Positions 1-9,204 of a DNA stretch of 64,000 nt are shown piece after piece. The position numbers and the translations under genes are program-made. Numbering within the stretch: the stretch's first letter is position 1; each line of letters opens with the position of its first letter. The DNA lies in assembly GCF_009647655.1 (NCBI RefSeq), contig NZ_WJFD01000001.1, positions 2,108,001 through 2,172,000 of the forward strand. The letters are read 5' to 3'. The notes under the pieces were generated by a model. That model saw only the letters and a program-made list of their open reading frames with translations. It ran no database searches and was not told the origin of the DNA. This DNA comes from Chitinophaga sp. SYP-B3965 (GTDB lineage Bacteria; Bacteroidota; Bacteroidia; Chitinophagales; Chitinophagaceae).

Positions 1-570
1 GCTTACTTTGATAACTCAGATGTACCGAAAGAATTGGCCGGCAACAGGTGTAATGCATTGAATGCTGAAATTGTGCAGAAAAAAGGCCTGTTCGTAACCA
101 ACCTGACGCTTATATTAAAGGACTGCCAGGGCAATATTATCTTCAAAAGCAAAGAGGGCAAAAGCAGGGAAAAAGAATTCGAAATTTCCTATACAATGGC
201 CTTAAGGGACGCCTACACCTCCCTGAACGATGTGCCGTATGCTTATAATGGAACGGTAAACACGCCAGCCCAACAGGCAGTTACAATCCCGGCAACTGCT
301 CCGGTAATGGCTCCAGCCCCCGCTCCTGCCCCGGCAGAAACAAAAGACGCAGCAGGAACATTATACGCCCAGCCAACACCTAACGGATACCAATTAATAG
401 ATACCACACCAAAGAAAGTTTTAACCCTGTTTAAAACTTCCGTACCTGAATATTTTATTGCCGACAACGGATCCTCTCATGGAATAGTACTGAAGAAAAA
501 CGGAGAATGGTATTTCGAATACTATAAAGACGATAAGCTTTTGGCTGAAAAACTGCTGATCAAGTTTTAA
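1..570 (+). CDS. Hypothetical protein, 5'-truncated by the window edge
   Basis: The reading frame is open from base 1 with no stop upstream, so the true start lies outside the window; the first possible start inside (a TTG at 34) is probably not real. About 189 residues are visible, ending in TAA at 568-570. The middle holds a low-complexity Ala/Pro linker (residues PVMAPAPAPAPAE) separating an N-terminal part from a C-terminal part rich in Tyr, Phe and Lys (YFEYYKDDKLLAEKLLIKF). The layout of a compact domain, Pro/Ala linker and short tail is common in secreted Bacteroidota proteins, but I do not recognise the family. Its stop overlaps by 4 bases the stop of the convergent regulator on the other strand, so no separate terminator exists between them. 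Confidence 0.7.
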   Translation, partial: AYFDNSDVPKELAGNRCNALNAEIVQKKGLFVTNLTLILKDCQGNIIFKSKEGKSREKEFEISYTMALRDAYTSLNDVPYAYNGTVNTPAQQAVTIPATAPVMAPAPAPAPAETKDAAGTLYAQPTPNGYQLIDTTPKKVLTLFKTSVPEYFIADNGSSHGIVLKKNGEWYFEYYKDDKLLAEKLLIKF

Positions 571-3443
571 AGGTTCCCCAGGAAGCTATTGAGCGATTCA
601 CCTGTTTGCAGGCCAAGTTTTTTCCTGATCCTGTAACGGTGGATCTCCACCCCCCGTACCGTGACATTACTGAGCTGGGATATTTGCTTGGAGGAGAAGT
701 TAAGGTATAAGTAAGCACAGATCTTCAATTCACTTTGAGATAATTTGGGGTAATTTTTCTTTAGCTTTTTCAGCAAATTATCGTTGGCTTCGTCAAAATG
801 CACGGCAAACTTATCCCAGTTGGCATTATTATCTTCCACTTCTTTTAATAAAGAAATGATACTCTTGATATCACTTTTATTATCCGGGTTATTATCCAGT
901 TTGATCACTTCTTCCCTTAACTTATGAAATGTATTGGCATTTTCTTCCAGCTGCATGCTTGAACTCGCCAGTTCTTTATTCTTCAAAGCCACTTCACTTG
1001 CCAGATTTTCATTCTGCAGCTTTATGATCTCCTTTTCATTTTTCTCTAATTCCAACTGATGTATATATTCTAACTGCTTTTGCTTCTCTTCAAATTTCTT
1101 TTGTTGCTGCAACAGCTTTCTGCGATGCCACCTGTTTAACAGGTAAAAAAGCAAACACAGGATAAGCAAATAAATAGCCTTCGCCCAGATCGAATTGTAC
1201 CATGGCGGCATGATGATAAAAGTGTATAGGACCGGGGCTGATTCATGGTTTAAATTATCACGTGCTTTGAGGTTAAAGGTGTATTTACCAGCCGGCAGGT
1301 TCGTATAATCCTTCTCCTTTTTAGAAGTCCAGGCAGACCATTCCTTTTCATACCCTTCCAGCCGGTAACTGTATTCAATATTATTAGGGCGTCCATATAT
1401 GGGAGAACTGAATTCAAAGTGAAAAGAACTGAATATGGAGGAAAGTGTAACCTCCTTTTTATTGGGGAGAAAGAATCCTCCGAATACCAGGCTATCTTTT
1501 TCTCCTATGGCTTTAATTTCATTCAACAGAACGGTTGGCTGCAACTTTTGCGCAGCATATTTCTCGTAATCAATGTGTATGGCGCCATTTTCGGAGCCTA
1601 TAAAAATGTTCTGCTGATTGTAGGGATAGATATTATCAAAATTAGACAATGTATAACCCTCCAATTCCGGGAAATAAGAAATGGTATAAGGCTGATGCTG
1701 ATCATTGGGGGAGAAATGCGCAATACCCAGTTTCTTCCCGCTGCAGAACCATATATTGCCTTTATCATCCTCTTTCATATATCGTACCGGCAGGCCATTG
1801 AAAACGGACAAAAACTTTGATGGAACTAATTTAGCTGTAGCCGGATCAAATTCATATACCCCCGATTCTGTTGAAAACACGATCCGGTTCCTGATCTTAA
1901 ATACGTAATTGTTAAAATTGGAAGGCAAGCCATCCGTGCTTGTAAAAAGACGGGTATTGTATTTCATACTGTCCGGAGATACCTGGATCTGGTAAATACC
2001 CCGATAGGGATGCGATGCCCAGATGCCCCCGGCTTCATCCTGTACTAAAAACCGGTAGGAATCTGATTTCCCCTTTAAAGCGCCCTTGCTATGAAATCCA
2101 TTGCCATCGTATTGCAACAGATCAAGCCCCCAATAAGTACCCACCACGATATCCGTTACGGGATATACAGATGAAGTGGGCAAAAAAGTCCAGCTGCCTG
2201 CTCCGGCGGAAACTGGTACTGCTTGTTTGTTCTTTATAATAAAAACACCCTTATTATGCGCCAGGAAGATCTCCTGGTTTATTTCTTCCAGTTGCCAGCC
2301 CTCACCATAATCGCTGTTCTTCACTAATGAAAATCTGCTTTTTATCAGGCTCAGGTCTCCTTTAAGATCAGATAAGGGGGCCATAAAAAGGCCATTGGAG
2401 GAAGATACATAGAGGTCGTTCTTAAAAATAATGGAAGAATAGCCTATTACATTATTGACCGTATCCGGAGTTAGGAATTTTATGGGAGAATTATAGTTGA
2501 TCAGGCTAATGGAATTGTCCACCCCCACCCATATATTCTTTTCCTTATCAACAAAAACGGCTGTAGCGTTATTATTCTTCAATCCTTCCTTAACAGATAT
2601 GCGCTGTATGAACTGATGGTGGAAGTTTTGTATCACACACCCCAGCTTGGAAGTGGATTTAACGTATTCGGAATCACTGATCCTGGCAAAAGAAGGGGTA
2701 TACAGATCTTCCCAGGGGATATTCTGGATGCGGCTGATGGAATCATTTTGTAAGGAGAAGAACTTGTTATCGATGGTGGCAATGATGTATGTGTGCTCTC
2801 CATTCTCAAAGATGTCCGCCGGCACCAAACCTTTTAGCATACTGCCGTTTATTAGCGGCATCCATTTGTTCCGTTTATATTCCAGCAAACCTGTTTGTTG
2901 ATCCATGGCCAAAAGCCTTCCCCCTGCTTCTCCCAGGAACAGCCATTCCCCTTTGGATGGCAGGAAAACCTCGATACGGTTGTTAGCCAGCTTAAAAATG
3001 CGGTCAGAAGCCCGGAAAAAGATGGATTCCCCCAAAGCAACCGTATTCCAGATATCTGAAAAATTCCGGTATTGGGCTGGGATCATATTTTTCACAGAAG
3101 TATACTGCAAAACGTTATTGGCGCCCGGCTCAAAATAACCGATCTCATCCTGCCCTCCCACATACACCCTGTCGTGTTTATCAATATAGATAGAGCGTAA
3201 AATGGTCTTATTCGGTAAGGGGTACAACTTCCAGAAACCGCCGTTAAACGTTACAAGGCCTTCATCATTGGCAAAATACATGATCCCCCTGCTGTCCTGC
3301 TTAATATCCCAGGTGCGTAACCCGCCTTTGTACAGGGCCTTATTATAATTTATGATCAGGGGGAGCCCCAAAGTATTCTGTGCGGAAACGGGAATTGAAC
3401 TAAACGTTAATAAAATAGTTATATACGCAAGGGCCTTTTTCAT
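567..3443 (-). CDS. Propeller/Y_Y_Y sensor transmembrane regulator with LuxR-type HTH
   Basis: 958 residues. Signal peptide (MKKALAYITILLTFSSIPVSA), then about 600 residues of beta-propeller repeats of the two-component regulator propeller type (for example DSRGIMYFANDEGLVTFNGG, KNIWVGVDNSISLINY). A Y_Y_Y domain follows at about 690-755 (EYSYRLEGYEKEWSAWTSKK), then one membrane helix (SIWAKAIYLLILCLLFYLL), a long coiled coil (about 790-890), and a C-terminal LuxR/GerE-like helix-turn-helix (LSQSELKICAYLYLNFSSKQ, then VRGVEIHRYRIRKKLGL). There is no histidine kinase or receiver domain, so it is a one-component membrane-spanning transcription factor rather than a classical hybrid two-component system. 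By its divergent position next to susC it probably senses a periplasmic glycan and controls the susC-susD-GH16 operon. Function is inferred; domain calls are firm. Confidence 0.88.
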   Translation of the reverse strand: MKKALAYITILLTFSSIPVSAQNTLGLPLIINYNKALYKGGLRTWDIKQDSRGIMYFANDEGLVTFNGGFWKLYPLPNKTILRSIYIDKHDRVYVGGQDEIGYFEPGANNVLQYTSVKNMIPAQYRNFSDIWNTVALGESIFFRASDRIFKLANNRIEVFLPSKGEWLFLGEAGGRLLAMDQQTGLLEYKRNKWMPLINGSMLKGLVPADIFENGEHTYIIATIDNKFFSLQNDSISRIQNIPWEDLYTPSFARISDSEYVKSTSKLGCVIQNFHHQFIQRISVKEGLKNNNATAVFVDKEKNIWVGVDNSISLINYNSPIKFLTPDTVNNVIGYSSIIFKNDLYVSSSNGLFMAPLSDLKGDLSLIKSRFSLVKNSDYGEGWQLEEINQEIFLAHNKGVFIIKNKQAVPVSAGAGSWTFLPTSSVYPVTDIVVGTYWGLDLLQYDGNGFHSKGALKGKSDSYRFLVQDEAGGIWASHPYRGIYQIQVSPDSMKYNTRLFTSTDGLPSNFNNYVFKIRNRIVFSTESGVYEFDPATAKLVPSKFLSVFNGLPVRYMKEDDKGNIWFCSGKKLGIAHFSPNDQHQPYTISYFPELEGYTLSNFDNIYPYNQQNIFIGSENGAIHIDYEKYAAQKLQPTVLLNEIKAIGEKDSLVFGGFFLPNKKEVTLSSIFSSFHFEFSSPIYGRPNNIEYSYRLEGYEKEWSAWTSKKEKDYTNLPAGKYTFNLKARDNLNHESAPVLYTFIIMPPWYNSIWAKAIYLLILCLLFYLLNRWHRRKLLQQQKKFEEKQKQLEYIHQLELEKNEKEIIKLQNENLASEVALKNKELASSSMQLEENANTFHKLREEVIKLDNNPDNKSDIKSIISLLKEVEDNNANWDKFAVHFDEANDNLLKKLKKNYPKLSQSELKICAYLYLNFSSKQISQLSNVTVRGVEIHRYRIRKKLGLQTGESLNSFLGNL

Positions 3444-3463
3444 ATGCAGTTAAGCTTTCCTTA

Positions 3464-3557
3464 TGAGGTAGTGTGTGGTGTACGTGAGGTTTTGATGTAG
3501 TATGAATTTAGTGATAATTAATGAATTACGAAATAATGTGTGAGGTTATGATGTGGT
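3464..3557 (+). promoter_or_regulatory. Repeated TGAGGT motifs in the divergent regulator-susC promoter region
   Basis: TGAGGT occurs at 3464-3469, 3485-3490 and 3541-3546. The last two sit in 18-mers that match at 16 of 18 positions (3484-3501 and 3540-3557); the first is a looser copy 21 bp before the second. They lie between the regulator start (3443) and the susC start (3643). These are candidate binding sites for the divergent LuxR-type regulator; binding is inferred. Confidence 0.4.
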
Positions 3558-3642
3558 GGATTGCCCGGTAATCTAACGATACAATCCTATTTTTACTTAT
3601 CCCCTGTTTCTAACAACATTATCCACGCTAAAAAATTACGTT

Positions 3643-6600
3643 ATGAAGAGAAAACTTTACCTCACTTTAATAACCGTGTTCCTATTATCCGTCATTCATT
3701 TAACCACCCAGGCACAAAACAGAACGTTGAAAGGCAGGGTTTTAGATGATAAAGGCAGCCCAATACCCGGGGCCGCCATCAGGATAAAGAATAATCCCAC
3801 GGTCGGCACCGTTACTTCCGGAGAAGGCACATTTAGCCTTTCTGTGCCATCTACTGCAGATTCCCTCCGGATAACTGCTTTAAGCTTTAAAGAACAGATC
3901 ATCGCCATTTCGGATGATGTGGAAGTAAGGCTGCTCCTGTCCGAAACACAAATGGACGAAGTAGTAGTGGTGGGTTATGGCACTCAAAGAAAGGGTGATC
4001 TGACTGCTCCTATTAGTACTGTAAACACCGCAGAAATGTTAAAACGAACAACAGCTACCCCCATGGATGCCATTCAGGGTAGTGTACCGGGTGTGCAGAT
4101 AATAACCAGCGGAGCTCCTGGCAGTGCTCCTGATGTACGCGTACGCGGGATCGGCTCATTTAACAATACAAATCCGCTGTATGTAGTAGACGGGATGTTT
4201 GTAGAAAATATCAATTTCCTGAATCCTAACGATATCGCAGAGATATCTGTGTTGAAAGATGCTTCCGGGGCCGCTATTTATGGTGTGCGGGCAGCCAATG
4301 GCGTGGTGCTGATCACCACTAAAAAAGGGAAGCTGAATATGAAGACCCGCGTCACCTATAATGGATATGTGGGTGTGCAGGTACCTACCAATGTACTTAA
4401 AATGGCTAACGGGGCACAATACACTTCTTTTTCTTTACAAAGGAAAACGCCCCAGGATAGTTCAACTGCCATGCTTTCCGCCCAGAGATTTGGCGGCAGC
4501 GGGATTGCCCCTACTACCAATACGGACTGGTATGATGAATTGCTTCGCGATCAGGCATTGATCACCAACCATGGTATAGATCTGCAGGGTGGCAGTGATA
4601 AAGTGATCTATTCTTTCGGGATCAATTATGCCTATCAGAATGGTATTATGGAGGCGGAGAACAATTTTAAAAGATATAATATCAGGTTACAGGTGGAGGC
4701 AAATGCCTTTTCATGGCTGAAGGTTGGTTTCACATCCACCCTTACCAACTCCACGCAGTTCAACGCTCCAAACGTTGCTTTCTCACAGGCTTATTCCTCT
4801 ACGCCATTATTCCCTGTGTATGATGAACAAAACACCAATGCAGCTCCGGTAAAGTTTGCCAATGCATCCTTCATCGGCAGAGAAGATGCCAACCCGGTTG
4901 CCACAGCTTATTATAATTTCGACAGGGAAAAGAGGTTCCAGGTATTGCCCAGCATTTATGCCGAAGCAGCTTTCTGGAACAATAAGTTCACCTTCCGCTC
5001 GCAATTAAGCCAGTTATATTCTTCCAGCCACAGGATCAATTATAGCCCGGAACGTAATTTAGGACCAGGCACCCAGGTCACCTTCTCCAATTTAAGGTCT
5101 ACCCAGGAACGCAACACAAATTATATCCTGGACAATCTGCTGACTTACAAAGACAGCAAAGGCGCCCACCACTGGTCTATCTTACTGGGTCAATCCACCC
5201 GGGAAGAAAGATGGCGGCAAACATGGGTATCTGCAGACAACGTTCCTAATATAGAAGAATCATGGTATGTAAATCAGGGTACCCGGAATGCGGGAGGATA
5301 CAATGAAGATGGCGTACGTAATGCAACCCTTTCTTACTTTACCCGTGGTACTTACGATTTTGATAATAAATACCTGCTCACGGCAACGTTCCGGGCAGAT
5401 GGCAGCTCCAAGTACCAAACCAAATGGGGCTATTTTCCTTCAGTGGGTCTCGGATGGGTTTTAACCAATGAAAATTTCATGAAGGGACAAAGGCTCTTTG
5501 ATTTTCTTAAACTACGCGGCAGCTGGGGCAAACTCGGGAACGATGGTGTAAATGCCAATGCAGCATATGCTATTGTGAACAGCGGGAATCCTAATTCGGC
5601 GATATTTGGAAGCACTGCCACTGCAGATGGGCAATACCTGCCGGGGTATAACGTAAAAAGGAATTTCACCAATTTACTCTGGGAAATAGTAACGGAATGG
5701 GACGGGGGTATTGATTTTGAAGCGTTGAACAGGAGATTAAGCGGTTCAGTGGATTATTACCACCGTACAACAACCGGATCAGCATTTAACAAACCTCTTT
5801 CGTCCACCTATGACATCATTTATGGTAACTGGGCCGATATGGCGAACAGCGGTTTTGATGTTCAACTGAACTGGAGCGATAAAATTGGAAAACTGTCCTA
5901 TCACATCGGTGGAAATTTTTCCACACTGAAAAACAGGGTCACCAATCTGGGATCACTTCCTGCTTCAACAAGCGGATTCCCGGAATGGATGGCTGAATTT
6001 CCTAACCGCATTGTAGTAGGCCAGCCTATCAACTATTTTTATGGATATGAATTTATAGGGGTATATCAAACCGACGATGAAATAAGCAAAGACCCGATTT
6101 CTTCAAATTACAACAGTACCGCCATAGCCAAGATACAACCCGGATTTCCCAAATATAAAGATCAGGACGGGGATGGCGAACTCACCAATGCAGACCGTGT
6201 GAATATTGGTAGTTATATACCAACGCTCAGTTATGGTTTTAACCTGGGCCTTGAATACGCGAACATTGACTTTAGCATATTCTTCCAGGGTGTTTCTGGA
6301 AACAAGATACTCAATCTGAACCGCGGAAAACTTTACAAAGCATCCACATCGCTGAATATCGATGAAGAATTTGCCAGCAATCTCTGGACAGGCCCTGGTT
6401 CTACCAATGCCTATCCATCCGCTAACGCACTGCGTGATTCATGGTTTAAAGTGAGTAATTCATTCTTTACAGAAAGCGGTGCTTACCTGCGCATACAAAA
6501 TATACAACTGGGATACAATTTCAACTTAAACCAAAACAAGGCGCCGATCAAAATGCGGGTGTTCGCTACAGCAGACAGGCCATTTATCTTTTCCCGGTAC

Positions 6601-6696
6601 AATGGATTTACGCCGGAAGTAAGTGGTCTGGGATACGACGTGAATGTATATCCCATTTCTGCTACATATAGCTTTGGTGTTAGAGCTACTTTCTAA
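3643..6696 (+). CDS. SusC/RagA-family TonB-dependent outer-membrane transporter
   Basis: 1017 residues, a full-length SusC-like porin. Order: signal peptide to about residue 25 (ending TTQAQ), carboxypeptidase-D regulatory-like domain (LKGRVLDDKGSPIPGAAIRI), the characteristic MDEVVVVGYGTQRKGDLT stretch, plug domain (AIQGSVPGVQI, VRVRGIGSFNNTNPLYVVDG, SGAAIYGVRAANGVVLITTK), then a large beta-barrel ending in the aromatic C-terminus GVRATF. It works with the SusD-like lipoprotein immediately downstream (start 28 bases after its stop) to take up oligosaccharides using TonB energy. Substrate is inferred from the downstream GH16 enzyme, which suggests a beta-1,3-glucan such as laminarin. Transcribed away from the propeller/LuxR regulator. 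Confidence 0.95.
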   Translation: MKRKLYLTLITVFLLSVIHLTTQAQNRTLKGRVLDDKGSPIPGAAIRIKNNPTVGTVTSGEGTFSLSVPSTADSLRITALSFKEQIIAISDDVEVRLLLSETQMDEVVVVGYGTQRKGDLTAPISTVNTAEMLKRTTATPMDAIQGSVPGVQIITSGAPGSAPDVRVRGIGSFNNTNPLYVVDGMFVENINFLNPNDIAEISVLKDASGAAIYGVRAANGVVLITTKKGKLNMKTRVTYNGYVGVQVPTNVLKMANGAQYTSFSLQRKTPQDSSTAMLSAQRFGGSGIAPTTNTDWYDELLRDQALITNHGIDLQGGSDKVIYSFGINYAYQNGIMEAENNFKRYNIRLQVEANAFSWLKVGFTSTLTNSTQFNAPNVAFSQAYSSTPLFPVYDEQNTNAAPVKFANASFIGREDANPVATAYYNFDREKRFQVLPSIYAEAAFWNNKFTFRSQLSQLYSSSHRINYSPERNLGPGTQVTFSNLRSTQERNTNYILDNLLTYKDSKGAHHWSILLGQSTREERWRQTWVSADNVPNIEESWYVNQGTRNAGGYNEDGVRNATLSYFTRGTYDFDNKYLLTATFRADGSSKYQTKWGYFPSVGLGWVLTNENFMKGQRLFDFLKLRGSWGKLGNDGVNANAAYAIVNSGNPNSAIFGSTATADGQYLPGYNVKRNFTNLLWEIVTEWDGGIDFEALNRRLSGSVDYYHRTTTGSAFNKPLSSTYDIIYGNWADMANSGFDVQLNWSDKIGKLSYHIGGNFSTLKNRVTNLGSLPASTSGFPEWMAEFPNRIVVGQPINYFYGYEFIGVYQTDDEISKDPISSNYNSTAIAKIQPGFPKYKDQDGDGELTNADRVNIGSYIPTLSYGFNLGLEYANIDFSIFFQGVSGNKILNLNRGKLYKASTSLNIDEEFASNLWTGPGSTNAYPSANALRDSWFKVSNSFFTESGAYLRIQNIQLGYNFNLNQNKAPIKMRVFATADRPFIFSRYNGFTPEVSGLGYDVNVYPISATYSFGVRATF

Positions 6697-6724
6697 TTGT
6701 ATCATCCTATTAAAAAAGCACATT

Positions 6725-8269
6725 ATGAAACTATATAAATTAGCCATAAGCCTGACGATAATGATTATCCTCTCAGCAGGTTGTTCCAAGTTTTTAGATC
6801 GTCCGTTGGAAAATAGAGGACAGGCCGCTAAAATTAACTATGCAGACCTTACATTAATGTACAGGCCAGTGTCTGGCGTTTATAGAACTGCCAGCAGCGG
6901 TACGTTTGCTAAATGGATCAGCGTAGCTATCAGATCCGTGCGCAGTGATGAGATAGAACCGGGCAATGATGATGCCGGACAAATTGCGATCCATAATTTT
7001 CAGAATAATGTTACCGTGAAGAGCTATTGGGGGATCAATGATATGTGGATCAGTCTTTATGGCGTAGTATTAGATGCCAATTCTGCACTGGCCGAATTAG
7101 ATGAATTTGCCAAAAACATACCCGCAGGTGATGCCGCTAACACCAAACTGCTTGCACAATACCGCGCAGAGGTAAGGTTCTTCAGAGCATTGGGGCATTA
7201 TTGGATCTCCAGGTATTATGGAGATATTCCTATACTCGGACAGGAAAGTAATGATCCTACCAACCTGGGCAATGCCACTAAAAGTAAGGTGGAGGATATC
7301 AGGAAACATGTGATAGAGGAAATGGACTTCTGCATCGCCAACCTTGAAGATGCCAGGCCCAACCAGGTAGCAGCACCCAGGCAGGGGGCAGTAACAAAGT
7401 ATACCGCCTTAATGCTGAAAGCCAAGGTGGCCATGGACCTCGCTGGCAATAATAATGCAAGTCCTAATTGGGATGTTGTACTGGAAACCACCAATCAGAT
7501 CATCAACAGCCATAAGTTTTCATTGTTCGGCGACTATTACCAGTTGTTCAAAAAGCCCGGCAAACTTTGCGATGAATCGATATTAGAATTTCAGTTTTCT
7601 GATTTTGGAACAGAATCAGGTGACGTAGTTACCTCTGGCGGCGCTAATGAAAGCTGGGGCAATTTCTACCTGTTCCAGGGGCCCGAAAATACTTTTGGAA
7701 CACCCATCACCGGCCCCGGCTGGATGGTGCCAACGCAAAAAGCAGTAGATTTTCTGACTGCCCGTAACGATGCACTCCGGTTAAAAACAGCGATACAATA
7801 TTGCGGTGTAAACGGAGCCCCCAATACAGTTAGTGTTACTCCCGATGGCGATCAGATTTCCGGAAATGCCGGGCGGAAAAAATACTTTAACGGCAAGTCT
7901 TATTTCCCTAAATCCCAGATGACGCCAGGCAGGCAGGATTATGGCTCCAATAACAATGTACGCATCTTCAGGTATGCAGAAGTATTGCTGATGAATGCAG
8001 AAGCAAAGATCCGCAAAGGGCAGAACGGAGATGGTCCATTGAATGAAGTGCGCGTCCGCGTAAACCTTGGTCCTCTTACAAACGCCACCATACAACAGCT
8101 GATGGATGAACGCCGTGCCGAACTTATCTGCGAGTGGTGGGGAGAAAGATTTAATGATCTGCTCAGAACGGGTCAGGCAGCTACAGTACTCCCTGGATTT
8201 GTAACTGGCCAAAGTGAATACCTTCCTATTCCCCAGGCACAGGAAGACATTAATTCAAATCTCAAGTAA
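6725..8269 (+). CDS. SusD/RagB-family nutrient-binding outer-membrane lipoprotein
   Basis: The ATG at 6725 gives 514 residues; longer upstream starts overlap susC and lack a signal. The lipoprotein signal MKLYKLAISLTIMIILSAGC places the lipidated Cys at residue 20. The N-terminal part has the SusD pattern of TPR-like helices (AQYRAEVRFFRALGHYWISR). The C-terminal part has the typical tail VRIFRYAEVLLMNAEAKI ... DERRAELICEWWGERFNDLL ending YLPIPQAQ. Its role is to cap the SusC barrel and bind glycan at the cell surface. A strong hairpin follows the stop, before the GH16 gene. Confidence 0.94.
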   Translation: MKLYKLAISLTIMIILSAGCSKFLDRPLENRGQAAKINYADLTLMYRPVSGVYRTASSGTFAKWISVAIRSVRSDEIEPGNDDAGQIAIHNFQNNVTVKSYWGINDMWISLYGVVLDANSALAELDEFAKNIPAGDAANTKLLAQYRAEVRFFRALGHYWISRYYGDIPILGQESNDPTNLGNATKSKVEDIRKHVIEEMDFCIANLEDARPNQVAAPRQGAVTKYTALMLKAKVAMDLAGNNNASPNWDVVLETTNQIINSHKFSLFGDYYQLFKKPGKLCDESILEFQFSDFGTESGDVVTSGGANESWGNFYLFQGPENTFGTPITGPGWMVPTQKAVDFLTARNDALRLKTAIQYCGVNGAPNTVSVTPDGDQISGNAGRKKYFNGKSYFPKSQMTPGRQDYGSNNNVRIFRYAEVLLMNAEAKIRKGQNGDGPLNEVRVRVNLGPLTNATIQQLMDERRAELICEWWGERFNDLLRTGQAATVLPGFVTGQSEYLPIPQAQEDINSNLK

Positions 8270-8288
8270 AACTACTTATCTTTCTTTC

Positions 8289-8323
8289 AAAGAAGGCATG
8301 ATGCTATTCATCATGCCTTCTTT
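8289..8323 (+). terminator. Hairpin between susD and the GH16 gene
   Basis: Perfect 15-bp stem: AAAGAAGGCATGATG at 8289-8303, 5-base loop, complementary arm at 8309-8323 ending TTCTTT. It starts 20 bases after the susD stop and ends 14 bases before the GH16 start. It may attenuate read-through so that susCD transcript exceeds enzyme transcript, or stabilise the susCD 3' end. Confidence 0.6.
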
Positions 8324-8337
8324 CTAAATTCATACAA

Positions 8338-9150
8338 ATGACATGTTCACGTACAGGGTTGATCATCCTTCTCCTATTCATTTCCCAATACACCAACGCG
8401 CAGAAAAAAACAATCAACACCTCCTGGAAACTTGCATGGAGTGATGAATTCAATTATAAAGGTCTCCCCGATGCTAAAAAATGGGGATACGATGTCGGCA
8501 AGAGTGGTTGGGGAAATAATGAATTACAGAATTATACCGCAGATGATACTACTACAGCCAAAGTGGGCAATGGTGTACTGCAAATAACAGCCAACAGGCA
8601 TATTCAAGGCACCGATACATCCTATACCTCCGCCAGGCTGCTTACCAAAAACAAATACGATTGGACATACGGAAGAATAGAAGTCCGCGCGAAAATAGCC
8701 AAAGGGCTTGGTGTTTTACCTGCTGTATGGATGCTGGCTTCCACACGGAAATACGGTGGCTGGCCTAACATGGGCGAAATTGATATCATGGAGCATATCG
8801 AATGGCATACTGACAGCATCTATCAGACTGTTCATACAGGTGCCTATAATCATACAAAGGGAACGCAAAGAGGCGTCAGAACTTATCTGCCGAAAGCATG
8901 GGATGCTTTTCATATTTATGCCATGGAATGGACACCGGAAGGCATTGATTATTTCATTGACGGCATACACAGGTATCATTTCCCCAACGAACATAAAACA
9001 CCAGCGGAATGGCCCTTCGATGCGCCGTTTCATATCATTATGAATATTTCTGTGGGTGGTAAATGGGAAGGTGCTAAAGGGATTGATCCTTCAATATTTC
9101 CAGCTAAGTTGCTGATAGATTATGTAAGAGTGTACCAGGATAAGAAATAA
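8338..9150 (+). CDS. GH16 family secreted beta-glucanase (laminarinase-like)
   Basis: 270 residues with an N-terminal secretion signal (LIILLLFISQYTNAQ). Single-domain GH16 fold: SDEFNY near the start, then WGNNELQNYT (about 58-67), SARLLTKNKYDWTYGRIEVR (99-118), and the catalytic motif MGEIDIMEH, giving the ExDxxE residues E147 (nucleophile), D149 and E152 (acid/base). These features match family members that cut beta-1,3 or beta-1,3/1,4 glucans; the exact linkage cannot be read from sequence. It is the last gene of the susC-susD locus and probably cuts polysaccharide outside or in the periplasm to make SusCD-sized oligosaccharides. Confidence 0.92.
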   Translation: MTCSRTGLIILLLFISQYTNAQKKTINTSWKLAWSDEFNYKGLPDAKKWGYDVGKSGWGNNELQNYTADDTTTAKVGNGVLQITANRHIQGTDTSYTSARLLTKNKYDWTYGRIEVRAKIAKGLGVLPAVWMLASTRKYGGWPNMGEIDIMEHIEWHTDSIYQTVHTGAYNHTKGTQRGVRTYLPKAWDAFHIYAMEWTPEGIDYFIDGIHRYHFPNEHKTPAEWPFDAPFHIIMNISVGGKWEGAKGIDPSIFPAKLLIDYVRVYQDKK

Positions 9151-9161
9151 GTTAATTATTT

Positions 9162-9192
9162 AAAGGCTTCAGGTTGTTGACCTGAAGCCTTT
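9162..9192. terminator. Bidirectional terminator between GH16 and AraC genes
   Basis: 13-bp perfect stem, AAAGGCTTCAGGT (9162-9174), loop TGTTG, and complement at 9180-9192 followed by T residues. The A-rich 5' arm and T-rich 3' arm suit termination in both directions for the convergent genes. Confidence 0.8.
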
Positions 9193-9204
9193 TATAACGC
9201 CGGC

